DNA of 64,000 bases. It comes from Mytilus galloprovincialis (taxonomy: Eukaryota > Mollusca > Bivalvia > Mytilida > Mytilidae). A program made the position numbers and the translations under genes. The notes under the pieces were generated by a model. It worked only from the letters and a program-made list of their open reading frames with translations, was not told where the DNA came from and did no database searches. Positions within the stretch are counted from its first letter, which is position 1; each line of letters starts with the position of its first letter. This document shows, in pieces, positions 45,735 to 57,604 of this stretch. The DNA lies in NCBI RefSeq assembly GCF_965363235.1, contig NC_134846.1:76668724-76732723 (forward strand), read 5' to 3'.

Positions 45735-46738
45735 CTAAATAAACTCATAATAGATACCAGGATTTAAATTTTGTTTTTAAGGCACACGCGCGTTTCATCT
45801 ACAAAAGACGCCCGAATCAAAAAAGTAAAAAAGGCAAAATAAGGTACGACGTTGAAGAGCATTAAGGACCAAAATTCCTAAATGTTTTGCCAAATACATC
45901 TAAGGTAATCTATTCCTGAGGTAGAAAGCCTTAGTATTTCAAAAATTCAAAGTTTTGTAAACAGTTAACTTATTAATATGACCATCAGCACAGAAGGGCT
46001 GACTACTGGGCTGAAATCGGGCTGATGATGGGCAATAAACACTTCACCAACAGTGGCATCGACCCAGTGGTTGTAAATAAATTCATCATAGATACCAGGA
46101 TTTAAATTTTGTTTTTACGCCAAACGCGCATTTCGTCTACAAAAGACTCATCAGTGACGCTCGAATCAAAAAAGTAAAAAAGGCCAAATAAAGTACGAAG
46201 TTGAAGAGCACTGAGGACCAAAATTCCTCTAAGGTAATCTATTCCTGAGGTAGAAAAGCCTTAGTATTTCAAAAATTCAAAGTTTTGTAAACAGTTAATT
46301 TATAAATATTACCATCAGCACAGAAGTGCTGACTACTGGGTTGGTGATACCCTCGGGGAATAAACATTCCACCAGCAGTGGTATCGTCCTAGTGGTTGTA
46401 AATAAACTCATCATAGATACCAGGATTTAAATTTTGTTTTACGCCACACGCGCGTTCCGTCTACAAAAGACTCATCCGTGACGCTCGAATCAAAAAAGTA
46501 AAAAAGATCAAATAAAGTATGAGGTTGAAGAGCATTGAGGACAAAAATTCCTAAAAGTGTTGCCAAATACATCTAAGGTAATCTATTCCTGAGGTAGAAA
46601 AGCATTAGTATTTCAAAATTTCAAAGTTTTATAAAGAATTAATTTATAAATATGACCATATCAATGATAATTCTTGTCAGCACAGAAGTGCTGACTACTT
46701 GGCTGATGATACCTTCGGGGAATAGAAAATCCACCGTG
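45735..46738 (-). repeat. Tandem hammerhead-repeat array (retrozyme candidate), - strand
   Basis: Three diverged units of the hammerhead repeat in tandem, with spacing about 330-360 bp. The hairpin GTCAGCAC..GTGCTGAC occurs at 45984, 46314 and 46676. Hammerhead segments: 46441-46484 is dead (CGGAUGA, GGA, GUG), 46117-46160 is nearly intact, and that near 45785 has lost the CUGAUGA half. The sequences on either side are continuous in cassette 2 (about 32525-32560), so this ~1.0 kb array is a clean insertion made after the cassette duplication. Its 3' end (CTGGTATCTATTATGAGTTTA) matches that of the 20803 array. Confidence 0.8.
46117..46160 (-). ncRNA. Hammerhead ribozyme, near-intact, GUU cleavage site
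   Basis: GCGUCA-CUGAUGA-GUCUUUUGUAGAC-GAA-AUGCGCGU-U-UGGCGU on the - strand. The core boxes and six stem I pairs are kept. Position 17 is U instead of C, and the second stem III pair is U.G. NUH sites include GUU but cut more slowly, so activity would be weak. Confidence 0.6.
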
Positions 46739-47703
46739 CTACCTAAAAGTAACTGGAGATTTGATAGGTTATTACAAAAGGACAGTTTTCCAGATGTTAT
46801 AATTGACAAATGCATTACTTGAAGTAAAGGAAGATATCATGCAGTTGAGTACAGACGCACAAATGTGAATCCATCATTTTGAAAAAGAGAGGGAGATAGG
46901 GGGACTATCAAAAAGCCTACATTTACTTTGAATGTAGCTTCATGCGGGAGGACGGGAAACACAACTTAATGTAACTATCATTACCACTATTGTTTGCTGA
47001 CTTAGTGTCCCGTTTCATTATATTTCAATTTCTAGCCCTATAATACATCAAACGTACCAACCTGACATTGCTGCTGCTTTTGTCATGTTCCAAGCATTAA
47101 CGTTTTGGAAATAGTCAGGAATATGGTAGTTGTTATCAAATAGTTCGTTTCTATGTATGTTGGTGTTGCATTTCAGTATTCCTGTTGTTTCTTTGTTTTT
47201 CTTCTTATAATTGGTGTGTTTCCCTCGGTTTTAGTTTGTAACCCGGATTTGTTTTCTTTCGATCGATATATGACTCTTAAATAGTGGTATTCTACTGTTG
47301 CCTTTATGTGTCATAGGCAGTTTTAGTTAATTACCGGCATATAATTAATGGTTATGAAAATAATGAGCTGTTGTATGACTGAAATAAAAATGTATAAGAC
47401 ATTTATAAGATTTTAATGATATGTTATCCAAAAAGCAAACTATTCAAAGCATTTAGAATTAGATCTACAAAAGTACAAAAGCAGGTAAAAAAATACCAAC
47501 ACGGTCGAAGCCGGCTTGAGCCTTCATACATCTCTACGTTTTTTCACACACAAAGCCATCAATATAGGTTCATCGATTCCCGCAGTACTACATTTGAGAA
47601 CAATATTCTGCACGAACTCAATCAAAACAATGTACGAACAAAGACTCCAAACATTCTATTACTGTGCAAAAGTGCCCAGGAGTGAACAATCAAAAAGCTC
47701 TGA
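46739..47703. other. Intergenic, duplicated flank and dispersed repeat
   Basis: 46739-46860 continues the cassette 3 flank that aligns with 32555-32690. 47090-47345 is a dispersed repeat (CCTCGGTTTTAGTTTGTAAC, CGGATTTGTTTTC, CGATCGATATATGACT) also seen near 48990-49060. No gene. Confidence 0.45.
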
Positions 47704-49643
47704 TCAAGTATCATTCTGGGCTTCAGACACTCTCTTCATGTATTCCTCGTATGACGGTGGCTCAGAACCATTACTAGGAGATGCCACAGACCCTTCACTT
47801 GTTGTTACCAATTCATCCTGCCATCTATGTGTTATTCGAACAATGTCGAACGTATCAGGAGAGTCAGGTAAACATTGATCTGCTATGACAACCTCGTATG
47901 GTGGTGGGTCTTCATTTGTCGGTAATCGTCTAAAAAATATTGAACATCATTAAAAGTGATGCATTTCAATGAGTGGTTTGCTGTTTTCTTGTAAACCGTA
48001 GTCGTTTGCTTTAATTGGTGTTCCAATTGCGTTAATGTTTCATTGATGATATTATCAAAACTTAAACATATTACATCTTCCGTCATTTCGTGTAATTACA
48101 GGAAGGATTCGTGTTTATTTTTGTTTACTGTAATTTCAATTTGACTGTTATTAAATTTAAGCACGCAATTATATACGATGGTAAGGATTTGATTCTTGTG
48201 TCTTCCTATAATTGGTCAATGGCGCCCATTTGTTTCTCAGATATCAGATAGAGTCTTGTAATATTGCCTTTTATATATAAAAAAGACACCAGAGGGACAG
48301 TCAAACTCATAGAGCGAAAATAAACCGACAACGCCATGGCTTATAACAATACTTGCCCATTTTGATTGTTCTCTTCATTTACTGAAACACTACACATTGT
48401 TGCTGTCGTGCTACTACACTGAAACAGAATTTTCAAACTAATAACGGAAATTAAAGAGTAGTGCTGGAAGCAAATGAATTTCCAACTTCAATACATTTGA
48501 ATCGTTTACAGAATATATATATATATATAAGAATATGTGGTATGAGTGCCAATGAGACATTTCTCCATCCAAGTCACAATTTGTAAAAGGTAAACAATTA
48601 TAGAAGTATGTTTATCAAACCTGAATACAAAATTATCATGTTTAATTAGTTTTCAAAGGTACCAGTATTATAATCTAAAACGCCAGACGCGCTTTTCGTC
48701 TACGTAAGACTCATTAGTGACGCTCGAATCAAAATAGCTATAAAAGCCAAAAAAGTACAAAGTTGAAGAGCATTGAGGACCCAAAATTCCAAAACAGTTT
48801 ATAGTATAGTCACTAAGTTACCTCTAACATGGATACAAAAAGTACTGTCAAAATCTTTCTTGCTGAATTTTACTTATTAAAATCATCAAATAGCAAAATC
48901 TAAAGCTCAAACACATAAAACGAATGGTTTGTTTTTGTTGTACTTCAGTGGTACTGTTGTTCCTGTGTTTTCCTCTTTTAGTTGATATGTTTTCCTCGGT
49001 TTTGGTTTGTATTAACCCGGATTTATTTTCTCTTGATCGATTTATGACTTTTGAACACTGGTATACTACTGTCATTTATTATTTAACAACTGTCAAATTC
49101 CTGACTTGGTATAGGCATTTTTGTATGTAGAAAATGGTGATTTAAACCTGGTTTATAGCTAGCTACACCTCTCATCTGAATGACAGTCTAAAAAAAACAT
49201 TATATTGACAATGGTGAAAAAAAAACCAGAAATAATAGGTAAAAATGTCAAAAATAGGGGTAAATTCATGAATCTTACCTCAGTTATTTGTCTAGAAGAG
49301 TACAGGGTAGGTTGACAGTCCCTTATCAGTATTCTCTCTCTCGTCCTAGTCTCTACAAAATGAAATTGATTGAATGTCCCTCTAGCTAAAAGTAAGGCTC
49401 CTACAACGATCAGAACAGGACCAACATATCTTTCTGTATTACCCTCTGTATGTCTCTCTAAATTCTGGAAAGTAACCGAGGTTACAATGACGCCAAACAC
49501 CAGTAAGGCAAGTCCAGAAATTATGTAACATAATGCGTTACCAATTAAGAGAAGACAGGGGTTCTCGTACTGAATGTATCTAGCCGTGGCTGGTATATTC
49601 CTCCAAGTAATTACAGTCTGTGTCTGTGTACTTGTATGCATAC
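47704..49643 (-). CDS. Two-pass membrane protein with PPxY motifs (partial gene model)
   Basis: Two supported exons. Exon 49279-49643 has an acceptor (CTAG) and donor (GAG^GTAAGA); its first ATG (49639-49641) opens MHTSTQTQTVITW. It encodes two hydrophobic segments, LLLIGNALCYIISGLALLVF and YVGPVLIVVGALLLA, with a polar loop between. Exon 47704-47929 ends in TGA and encodes a cytosolic-type tail with DPPPYEVV and EPPSYEEY, two PPxY motifs that bind WW domains such as those of NEDD4-type ligases. The two exons do not join in phase, so at least one more exon lies between them. I do not recognise the family; an adaptor or trafficking role is inference from PPxY. Confidence 0.65.
48529..48605 (+). 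repeat. Short SINE-like repeat fragment
   Basis: AGAATATGTGGTATGAGTGC then CAATGAGACATTTCTCCATC, truncated after ~75 bases. Confidence 0.6.
48655..48800 (-). repeat. Hammerhead-repeat fragment with dead core
   Basis: Reverse-strand 3' half of the repeat. The hammerhead segment is 48680-48723. CUGAUGA reads CUAAUGA, hitting the invariant G5, so it should not cut. Confidence 0.75.
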
Positions 49644-50204
49644 CTAGCAAAGAAAGAAAAAAACGTAATTTTACCTTGAAAAAGTCATATCTAAAATACG
49701 ACATCTATTTTTTTATTTACTTTCTTTGATCAAGCTTCTATGTGATTGCGGGGAAACAAACGAGTCGACTACATATAACAAAATCATTGTAAAATTTGTC
49801 AGAGCAATTGATAAAGACAAAGGTCATGTATTTGTGTTTCTCTTGTCATGACAACATGCCCGTTTCCCTTCCTCGTTTATGAGAAAAATGCTAAAAAATC
49901 AGATAAGCATGAGTCAAATGAACATAACATGAATAGTGTATCCGAATAGAAGGCTCTTCAGAAGATCTTTAAAAAAACATGATGTACCAATAGTAAACGG
50001 GGTTTTAACTCTTTCAAAGTGCCCGAGGTTGTGGATGCTTTATCCTCTTTTAGCAAAAACATGTTGTTTTTTATGATATTTTAACAAAGCTAAACTACAC
50101 TTCCCTCTACACTAATGTATCGCCGGATGCCGAATATAACAGTATGTTTACTTGCAATGAGCAACACAACGTTTAACACTAGTGGATCAGGATCTGCTTA
50201 CGAG

Positions 50205-50510
50205 GGTATTACCAGCTCAGTAGTCAGCACTTCGGTGTTGACATGAATATCAATTACATGTATATGGTCATTTTTTATAAATTTCCTGTTTACAAAACTT
50301 TGAATTTTCTTATAGCAGGAGTAGATTACCTTAGCCGTATTTGGCACAACTTTTTGGAATTTTGGATCCTCAATGCTCTTCAACTTTGTACTTGTTTGGC
50401 TTTTAAACTGTTTTGATATGAGCGTCAATCATGAGACTTATGTAGACGAAACGCGCGTCTGGTTTATTAAATTTTAATCCTGGTACCTTTGATAACTATT
50501 TTACCCTACC
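50205..50510 (+). repeat. Single hammerhead-repeat copy, dead core
   Basis: Complete-looking monomer from CGAGGGTATTACCAGC to GGTACCTTTGATAACTA. It includes the hairpin GTCAGCAC-TTCG-GTGTTGAC (50223-50242), whose loop is the very stable UUCG. The hammerhead (50421-50467) reads AUCAUGA for CUGAUGA and should be inactive. Confidence 0.78.
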
Positions 50511-52509
50511 GGAGTACATGTTTTCATCCTCAGTTTTTTGGGGGCGTGGTCCCAAACAAGTTTCCTGTGTAGCACTTTGTTCACCTGTTATTTTTTCTCT
50601 CTCTTAGTGGCCATAATGTTGTCTCGTTCTTCTGATATTTTTTGTATTGTCCCCTTGTTATCTAAGTCGCTTTTTGAAGCAAATACTTTACGTAAACAGA
50701 AAATTCTCTTATTTTATTTGGTCTCATCTCATTTAAATATTTTAAATAATTTGAGAAGGCATTTGGCATTAGGCGTATTAAAAAATTGTTTAAGTGCACC
50801 GGTAAATCTAAAAAAAATGGTCGTCTGTCTAATGATTGGTCAATTGTGGTATTGTGTTGATTTGAATTAGATGGATTTAGTATTGTCAGCACACAACACT
50901 CTTTATAAAGGAAGTGTGTTACTCAGAACAAACATCAATATTAACAGTTCTTATTATAGATTTTATAAACTGTATTGTGATGATTAGTTTTACAAAAGGC
51001 AGAACAGCCATGATTAATATAGTTAGAAGTTTGGACAGAATGTGTGCATAATAACTTACCTATTGCATACAGACTCTCCAAATGGTGTCAGCATTGGGCA
51101 ATTTACGAGGTTCCATTTCCATCAAAATTTTAAACCGCCTGGATCCATTTAATGATTAGGAGCAAGCTATACCAGCAGCAATGTTGTATTGATCGTGTGA
51201 TTTAGGTCGGTCAATAATCAACAAAATGTCTCTGTAAGACTGAAAACCGCTAAGTTTAAAACGAGGAAGATATAGAAATAGAGAAAATAATATATGTTCA
51301 GAAGTGTGTTGGTTGCTTTTCTCAAATGTCGGTGTTTTTATATTTTATTAACTAATTATTAAGTTATAAGCCGTAGTATAGCTAAGGAACAGTGGTAGTA
51401 ATTGTGAACATATAGAATAATAAAGCTGTATTTAAAATCGACATAGATACCAGGATTGAAATTTTGTATTGGCGCCAGACGCGCGTTTTGTATGCGATGA
51501 TTGTAGCGGTAAACGAAACGACCTACCAGTAAGCATGTGGGTGAAACTATGGCTCCAGATAATAAGAATGAATAAAAGTAATATATACGTAGTAGGAAGC
51601 GGCTAGGAGTAGTAGTATAAAGCTTACAAAGGTAGTAACATATAGCAGGTGCTGATACTATAAGATTGTAATGGTGTGGTCAATGTCATCTTGAAAAGTA
51701 GAGAACAAACTGAGTATTTCCAGAAATTTTATGGAAAGTATTTGTAACATAAAAGAGAAAAATGGACAAGCATCAACTTAACAGAAATAAAATCAACGCA
51801 TTCCATTCGTGTCTTAATGTCCCGAGTCGAGAAACTGTCCAACTGAACATGAAACTGACCATGAATGCAACCGAGACACATCGTTACAAATGTGTCTAGT
51901 TAAAATAAATTTCTCTCATACATATTGTTATGCTTTTTTATTTACTAGTTTATAAGTTATACATATATGATCTCTTCGTCCAATAGTTCATTTCTTTAAA
52001 TTTCCAGAAAGCCTGAATACCCCGTCAGATAATAAAGAATTGTCTACCAGCTGCAATATAATATAATTATTAGCATTGTGATATAGCTTACAAATATGTG
52101 AAATCGCATATCTTAATGAAAAATCAAATTGAAAACTAGCAGATTTTATGAAATTATAAAACTGTTATTGCAAAAAATATAAGAATAACATATTCAAATG
52201 TTGGCGTATGGCAAGGATATACTTCCAGTGCCTTCCAGATTTGCTTAAATAATTCAATAAACTTTTTTCTAATCGTGATATGAGCAAGTCTTGAGAGATG
52301 TTGGGTTCACGACTATGAAAAAGAAACCAAACACCTTCACAAAGACCAAAATACATCTACATCTGTAGACACGTGGTTTCCGGTACAATATGTCAAGATC
52401 AACAGTACGTTATTGCTTGGAATTTATAAGAATTTGCTTGCAAGCAATTATAATAAAACCAGCCAATCAACATTGTGCTCTTTGATTCTACAAATGTAAG
52501 TATAATAAC
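50511..52509. other. Intergenic, no gene seen
   Basis: AT-rich sequence with a short 3' fragment of the hammerhead repeat at 51435-51495 (GCGCCAGACGCGCGTTTTG). Small frames at 50538-50892 on both strands carry no motif. Confidence 0.4.
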
Positions 52510-52850
52510 AAGTAAAATAACAAGCATACCAAACTCCTATGGTAATCCAATACGGAAAGTCCGTGATCAATATGGCAAAATCAAAAGATCCTGAAAACAC
52601 ACTAAACGAATGGATAACAACTGTCATAATTATTCCCGACTTGAAAGAGGCATTTTCTTATGTAGGAAATGTTGGATTAAACCTGGTTTCATAGCTAGCC
52701 AAACCTCTCACTTGTATATAACAGTCACATAAAACTCAATAATTGACAACGATGTATAAACAAAACAAACAGCCATAATAGGTAAAAATGTAAAAAAATT
52801 GGGGTACAGCAGTCAACACTGTGTTATAATCTTAATCACTATAAAAACAA
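52510..52850. repeat. Dispersed repeat (ATGGATAACAACTGTCAT family)
   Basis: Longer copy of the segment at 28910-29125, running on through CATAGCTAGCCAAACCTCTC and a TAATAGGTAAAAATGT part also present near 49150-49240. Confidence 0.55.
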
Positions 52851-52949
52851 TCAAATATGTAACAAAGAAACACAAAAAGGCATATAGATAAAGCACATTA
52901 GCAAAAATGAAAGGCAAGAATACAAAAAGTACCATAGCACAATAACACA

Positions 52950-53413
52950 ATGACGGGATATATAAGTGCAGAGCCTGGTCAAATGGATATCACTGAAAAT
53001 AGACTTCAATTGTACATGTTTTGCATTTGTGATTTCGGGACCTATTATAGCTGTCTTTGCGGTATAGGCTTTGTTCATTGTTGTTCATCACCTATAGCTG
53101 TTGATTTCTGTGTCATTTGGTCTCTTGTGAGAATTATCTCATTGGCAATCATACCACATCTTTTTTTATATAAAAATTTGTTTATGTGTTATATATTTGT
53201 TTTTCTTTCATTTTTTGTACATAAATTAGGCCGTTAGTTTTCTCGTTTGAATTGTTTTGCAATGTTATTTCGGGGCCTTTTATAGCTGACTATTCGGTAT
53301 GGGCTTTGTTCATTGTTGAGGCCGTACGGTGACCTATAGGCCTAGTTGTTAATTTCTGTGTCATTTGGTCTCTTGTGGATAGTTGTCTCATTGACAATCA
53401 TACCACATCTTCT
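52950..53413 (-). repeat. Two SINE-like repeat copies in tandem
   Basis: Reverse-strand copies ending CAATCATACCACATCTT at about 53163 and 53413; both carry TGTGTCATTTGGTCTCTTGT and GGGCTTTGTTCATTGTTG-type sequence. Confidence 0.7.
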
Positions 53414-53559
53414 TTCCTCCCCCTTTTTCTTATTGTAAAAGAATATTCATAAACACAAATAAAAGAATACTAGAACACGTTATTAAGATGATAAACAATG
53501 TCAGTTCCACGAATCTTTACTTGAGGACTATCGTTGATATGGAATATTTATCAACAAGG

Positions 53560-53960
53560 TTTTGGCACCTTCCGATGAACTTTTTTTTAGAAAAGGACTA
53601 GACGTTTTTTGAAATACTCCTGGTTCATCAATTAACTTTCTACTCAGACACTGGTAGCAGCTGCAAGCTCTTGAATACCGAATAAGTTGGGAAATGTATA
53701 TCACATATGCAGGTGAAGTTGGTTTATTGCTGCTAAGCTGGGGGTAATTGATAATTTCAAAATTAAAATCGTCTCGTTTGTTGTAGATTCTGGTACTGAG
53801 ATGACCACGTATGCCAAATTCGAGGTATAAGTATAAAAATGAGGCGAAGGAAGTCGTGTCTGTTGTTTCTATGATTTCTAATTCTGGGGATATATATAGA
53901 TATCTAAATGTGAAATTAAATGATATAGCTTCTACGATCTTCTTGTTTTTGACAAGCGTC
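53560..53960 (-). pseudogene. Retroelement polyprotein fragment
   Basis: An open stretch reads STRIYNKRDDFNFEIINYPQ, then LSSNKPTSPAYVIYISQLI and RYSRACSCYQ. This block (YDKRDDFNF..SPAYGVYISQLIRYARAC) is familiar from retroelement proteins common in bivalves and cnidarians, downstream of the reverse transcriptase. Only this piece remains and I cannot name the clade. It abuts a LINE fragment of the other strand. Confidence 0.5.
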
Positions 53961-53999
53961 TGAATGAACTCCGACTCAGTAAACTCAATAAACTCAGTG

Positions 54000-54720
54000 A
54001 CCATCAAAGACCGAGCAAACGAAGCCCTTATAAGACCAAAACTAGAATTCTGCTGCACTGTCTGGGACCCTTACACAACAGAGAACATTAACTCCATTGA
54101 AAAAGTCCTAAGACGACACGTGCAGCGAGATAAGAGGGTTGTAAAGGGTTATTTCCGTGCAACGTGATCGCCGTTTTTTATTTGACGTAACTATAACGTG
54201 TTTTTACTTTTTTATTTGACGTTCAGTCGTGCAAGACAGGTGCCTAGTTCACCGTGACGTGTTCTGCTTATTTAATTTTACGTGCATCGTGATTTTCAAA
54301 TGCTAATTTTGCGCGCTCGGTATTTTTCAAATAAAGTTCAAACACTTGACATGGATCGTCAAGAAATACTTTTTTAAAAGCCGTAAACCAATTATATCAT
54401 AAATGTGTCTACTAAATCGGGAATATCAAGTAAAACAGAGAGTTAATTTATACAAGAAGACAGTGACTCAGTCACAAAAGGTTCACATCAAAGTATATAT
54501 TTTTGTGCAACGTTCATGACAGTCAGAAAAGATTTCACGATTAAAAATGTTCCATAGAATTACAAACAACAAAATTGCCATACCACATACTGACATACCA
54601 ACTACAGCAAATCAAACACAAGGTCTAGCCACGAACAAACATACCGACAAATTCGAAAGAGCAAAAACATTTTCAAATTTTCAATTTTCTACCAAACTAT
54701 AAAAGACTGGAACAAATTAC
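54000..54720 (+). pseudogene. LINE reverse-transcriptase C-terminal fragments (Jockey/CR1-like)
   Basis: 54025-54120 reads ALIRPKLEFCCTVWDPYTTE and NINSIEKVLRR, the end of a Jockey/CR1-type reverse transcriptase (usual form LVRPHLEYA..VWDP..IEKVQRRAAR). After ~410 unrelated bases, 54545-54718 resumes with MFHRITNNKIAIP and a KDWNKLPEIYTD-like end in shifted frame. The element is split and dead. Confidence 0.6.
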
Positions 54721-54737
54721 CTGAAATATACACTGAC

Positions 54738-54894
54738 AGAGGCGGATTTAGGGGGGGCAGGGGGCCCGGGCCCCCCCTTTTTGGGAAAAAATTTTGTTGC
54801 TCATATAGGGAATCACTTAAGCGTGACTGGAGCGGGCCTCCTCTTAGATCAGTCAGTGGGCCCCCACTTATTAAAATTTCTGGATCCGCCACTG
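54738..54894 (-). repeat. Short inverted-end repeat (CAGTGGCGGATCC family), - copy
   Basis: Ends in GGATCCGCCACTG, with a GGGCCCGGGCCCC core. It is the opposite-strand partner of 55228-55386. Confidence 0.65.
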
Positions 54895-55079
54895 ACTGAA
54901 TACCTACATGTTTAATATGTATCTTGTTTATATCTTATACCAAAAATTGAAAATAAAAATTGAAAAATATTACTTAGTACCTGAGACTACTATGTGTTAT
55001 AGTAGTCTCAGTTAGTACATATGTATCTGTATATATAAAAATTGAAAAATTATTATGAAATTAAAAAAACAATATTGTT

Positions 55080-55145
55080 AAACCAGGCATGCGAAGAAGA
55101 AGAATGCGAAGAAGAAGAATGCAAAAAAGAAGAAGAAGTTTTTAA
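55080..55145. repeat. GAA-rich microsatellite
   Basis: GAAGAAGAAGAATGC repeated twice, then GAAGAAGAAG. Confidence 0.75.
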
Positions 55146-55227
55146 GATTTTTAAAAGAATCCTCAAATGGGTTTCATCCCTAAGTCATCCGTAAACTGAT
55201 ACAGATACGAGTGAAGTTCAGTTAAAG

Positions 55228-55386
55228 CAGTGGCGGATCCAGAACTTTTGATAAGGAGGGGCCCGCTGACTGACCTAAGGGGCCCACTCCAGTCATGCTT
55301 CAGTGATTCCCTATATAATCAACCAAATTTTTCCCATGAAAGGGGGGCCCGGGCCCTCCAAGCCCCCCCCCCCCTGGATCCGCTAT
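55228..55386 (+). repeat. Short inverted-end repeat (CAGTGGCGGATCC family), + copy
   Basis: Starts CAGTGGCGGATCCAGAA and ends CTGGATCCGC, with GGGGCCCGCTGACTGACC and GGGCCCGGGCCC inside. MITE-like size. The two copies, ~330 bp apart and inverted, form a potential large hairpin. Confidence 0.65.
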
Positions 55387-56013
55387 GTAAAGCCTGGGGC
55401 TTATTTGTAAAATAAAGACATAGTTTAATTTTTCAATTCGGAATTTGATTAGCATATTCAAACGGAAACGGTCAAACTACGAACCCAGTAAATACTCGAG
55501 TGCGCCGACCGTTAGCTGTTGGCCTCTTGTTTTTGCCCCACGGACTGAAATCTCGTATTGAACGTGATCTGACGTGGATGTAAACCAATGGCGAAAACAA
55601 CACATGAGGCCGATAAGGGGTCTCAAAGCAGTAAAGTGTTTCGGGCGTTGGATGGCTAGATATTCAAGAATATGTGTGTGTACAATGGGGCTTATTTTGT
55701 CCCTTCTTGCATTGCTCCCCAGGTAACGAAATGTCATTATTTACAAGGTTCAAAGTGAAACTTGTTTAGATGGTGCAAATGTGTTTTGAATCTGATGTAT
55801 CAACAAAAATGCAATCTGGTATATGCCATATTCGTTCTTATATAAACCATGTAAAGCCCAACGCACAGTGTGTTTCTCTTTTGAAAATACATGAATAGCT
55901 AGTTATTTTCCAATTAATGATAATAAATTAAACCCTACCTCATACAAGATACCTTGTTATAGTTTTATCTGTTTATGCTCAAAACGAATGTGTTGAGGGT
56001 GCATGTACATGTA
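55387..56013. other. Unassigned stretch
   Basis: 55490-55740 is somewhat richer in CG dinucleotides than its surroundings and could hold an upstream exon or promoter of the TXNDC11-like gene, but no exon was recognised. An 86-codon frame on - is unsupported. Confidence 0.25.
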
Positions 56014-56448
56014 TGTACAGTGGGTCTTATTGGGGTCTTAGCGTGACGCGGGATTGCCAATTTTTTGTAAGCATGACACGTGAAAGTCAAATTATTGTGC
56101 AGTGAAATCAGGAAACGATGTCAAGCGTGAAAGTCAAATTATTGTGCTGTGAAAAAAGGAAATGATGTCAAGCAGGACACTAGTCGGAGATTACTCTGAC
56201 ATCAAATGGCTGTTTTGCCAGACAAGCTGGGGTCGTGGGATGTCAGAGCTCGTCCCATATTAAAAAGTGAATATTTGCCCGTCCAGAATAATCTCAGACG
56301 TCCAGAATAATTTCAGACTACTAGCGGGACACGGGAAATTACAAAAAAATTAGAATTGCTTACATACATAGTATAAGTGGGATACAGGAATCTGACAAAA
56401 CAGTAAGCGGGATCTGGGATCAGAACCGCCAATGAGACCCCCTGTACA
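56014..56448. mobile_element. MITE-like element with TGTACAGKGGGTCTYATTGG ends
   Basis: 20-bp inverted ends at 56014-56033 and 56429-56448, matching at all but a few positions. Inside, a GTGAAAGTCAAATTATTGTG segment is repeated twice and GTCCAGAATAAT twice. Non-coding. Confidence 0.55.
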
Positions 56449-56707
56449 CTGGACACTGGTACGCCTACATGTACCTTTGCCACATACAGTCAATTTAGGT
56501 AATCTACAAGTCAAGGAACTGCCTTGCCTTGTACCCACCAACATTGGCCAGGTCAAATTAAAGACTTAAAAATTGGTATACACCTTTAGATTTTATCCCT
56601 ATTTGTCCTACATGACTAGTCATCACTTTAGGGTAAAGTGTCCTGCCTTCTAAATTGGACCAGTACTGTTACCTTGTAAATAACAAAAAAATGTTCTGGT
56701 CTGAATA

Positions 56708-57604
56708 TAGTAAAACCTGTGTAAACCGGTCAGCTACGGGACTATGAAAAAAGGCCAGTTTGGACAGTGAGCCAGTTTATTCAGGTTTTCGTTTTGATAG
56801 GAAGTAACTGACTTGTGACGTCCGATATTTTGCATGTAAAAGTTCTCTCTGATTGTAAATCATATCTGATAAATTAAAATGCTTTCACTTCGTTTTTCAT
56901 TGTTTGCATTTGCATCATAATACTCGCGTTGTTTGGATTCTGAGTCGAGGGTTTTGATTTACTCCCATCAGAGACATATAATATTATATATCTGCTTCCA
57001 TGATCGTTAATTTGAAACGTTGAAATGGCCAGAATATTATCAAACGTAATTTCATCACTATCCAAACATTGTCGTACAGTGTACAATACACATTGATTGT
57101 TGTCATCGGAGTGTTTTTCATTATCAGGGTCATTGGTTTAGGTGTTCACAACAGGACCCAGGATTTTGAAATCATACGATTTAAATAAGTTTATCCAAGT
57201 TACAACGTAAGTTTAATCTGAGATATATTCGGTGTGTCTTTTCGTTTAATTGGCGCGTTTATAATGTTTTAATAAATAATACAGCTCACTGCTGTACGAT
57301 TGTAAGTTCACATTTAAACACCTGACTAATTGATTATCCTGAAAAGCCATATTGTATAAACAAATATAATTTGATTGCATATCGATCATTGAACTTAATC
57401 AGACAAACCGGTTTTGACAGGTAATAATTAATGTAATTAAGAGTATTAGGACTGTATAATAAGACCGGAATTCGGAATACACAGGGTCCGGTTTACAAAG
57501 GGTATTTTAACAAAGACTGAAGGGAAAAAGTTGGGACTTTAATTTTCGACCGGAATGGACAGGACTCCGGTTTATTCAGGGTCCGGTTTACTCAGGTTTG
57601 ACTG
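56708..57604. mobile_element. Pogo/Tigger-like MITE, TA-flanked
   Basis: The left end reads AGTAAAACCTGTGTAAACCGG and the right end, in reverse, CAGTCAAACCTGAGTAAACC, both next to TA. CAGTNNAACCTG-type ends with TA duplication are typical of the pogo/Tigger branch of Tc1/mariner. Further CCGGTTTA motifs repeat inside the right end. No transposase frame; the family call is from the ends only. Confidence 0.5.

Noticed and set aside
49159..49278. Extension of the two-pass membrane exon past ITE
   Set aside because: The frame runs on through a GTAAGA donor into intron; the hydrophobic extension is not exonic.
50538..50892. Overlapping 110- and 76-codon frames on both strands
   Set aside because: Mutually antisense, no motif, no splice context.
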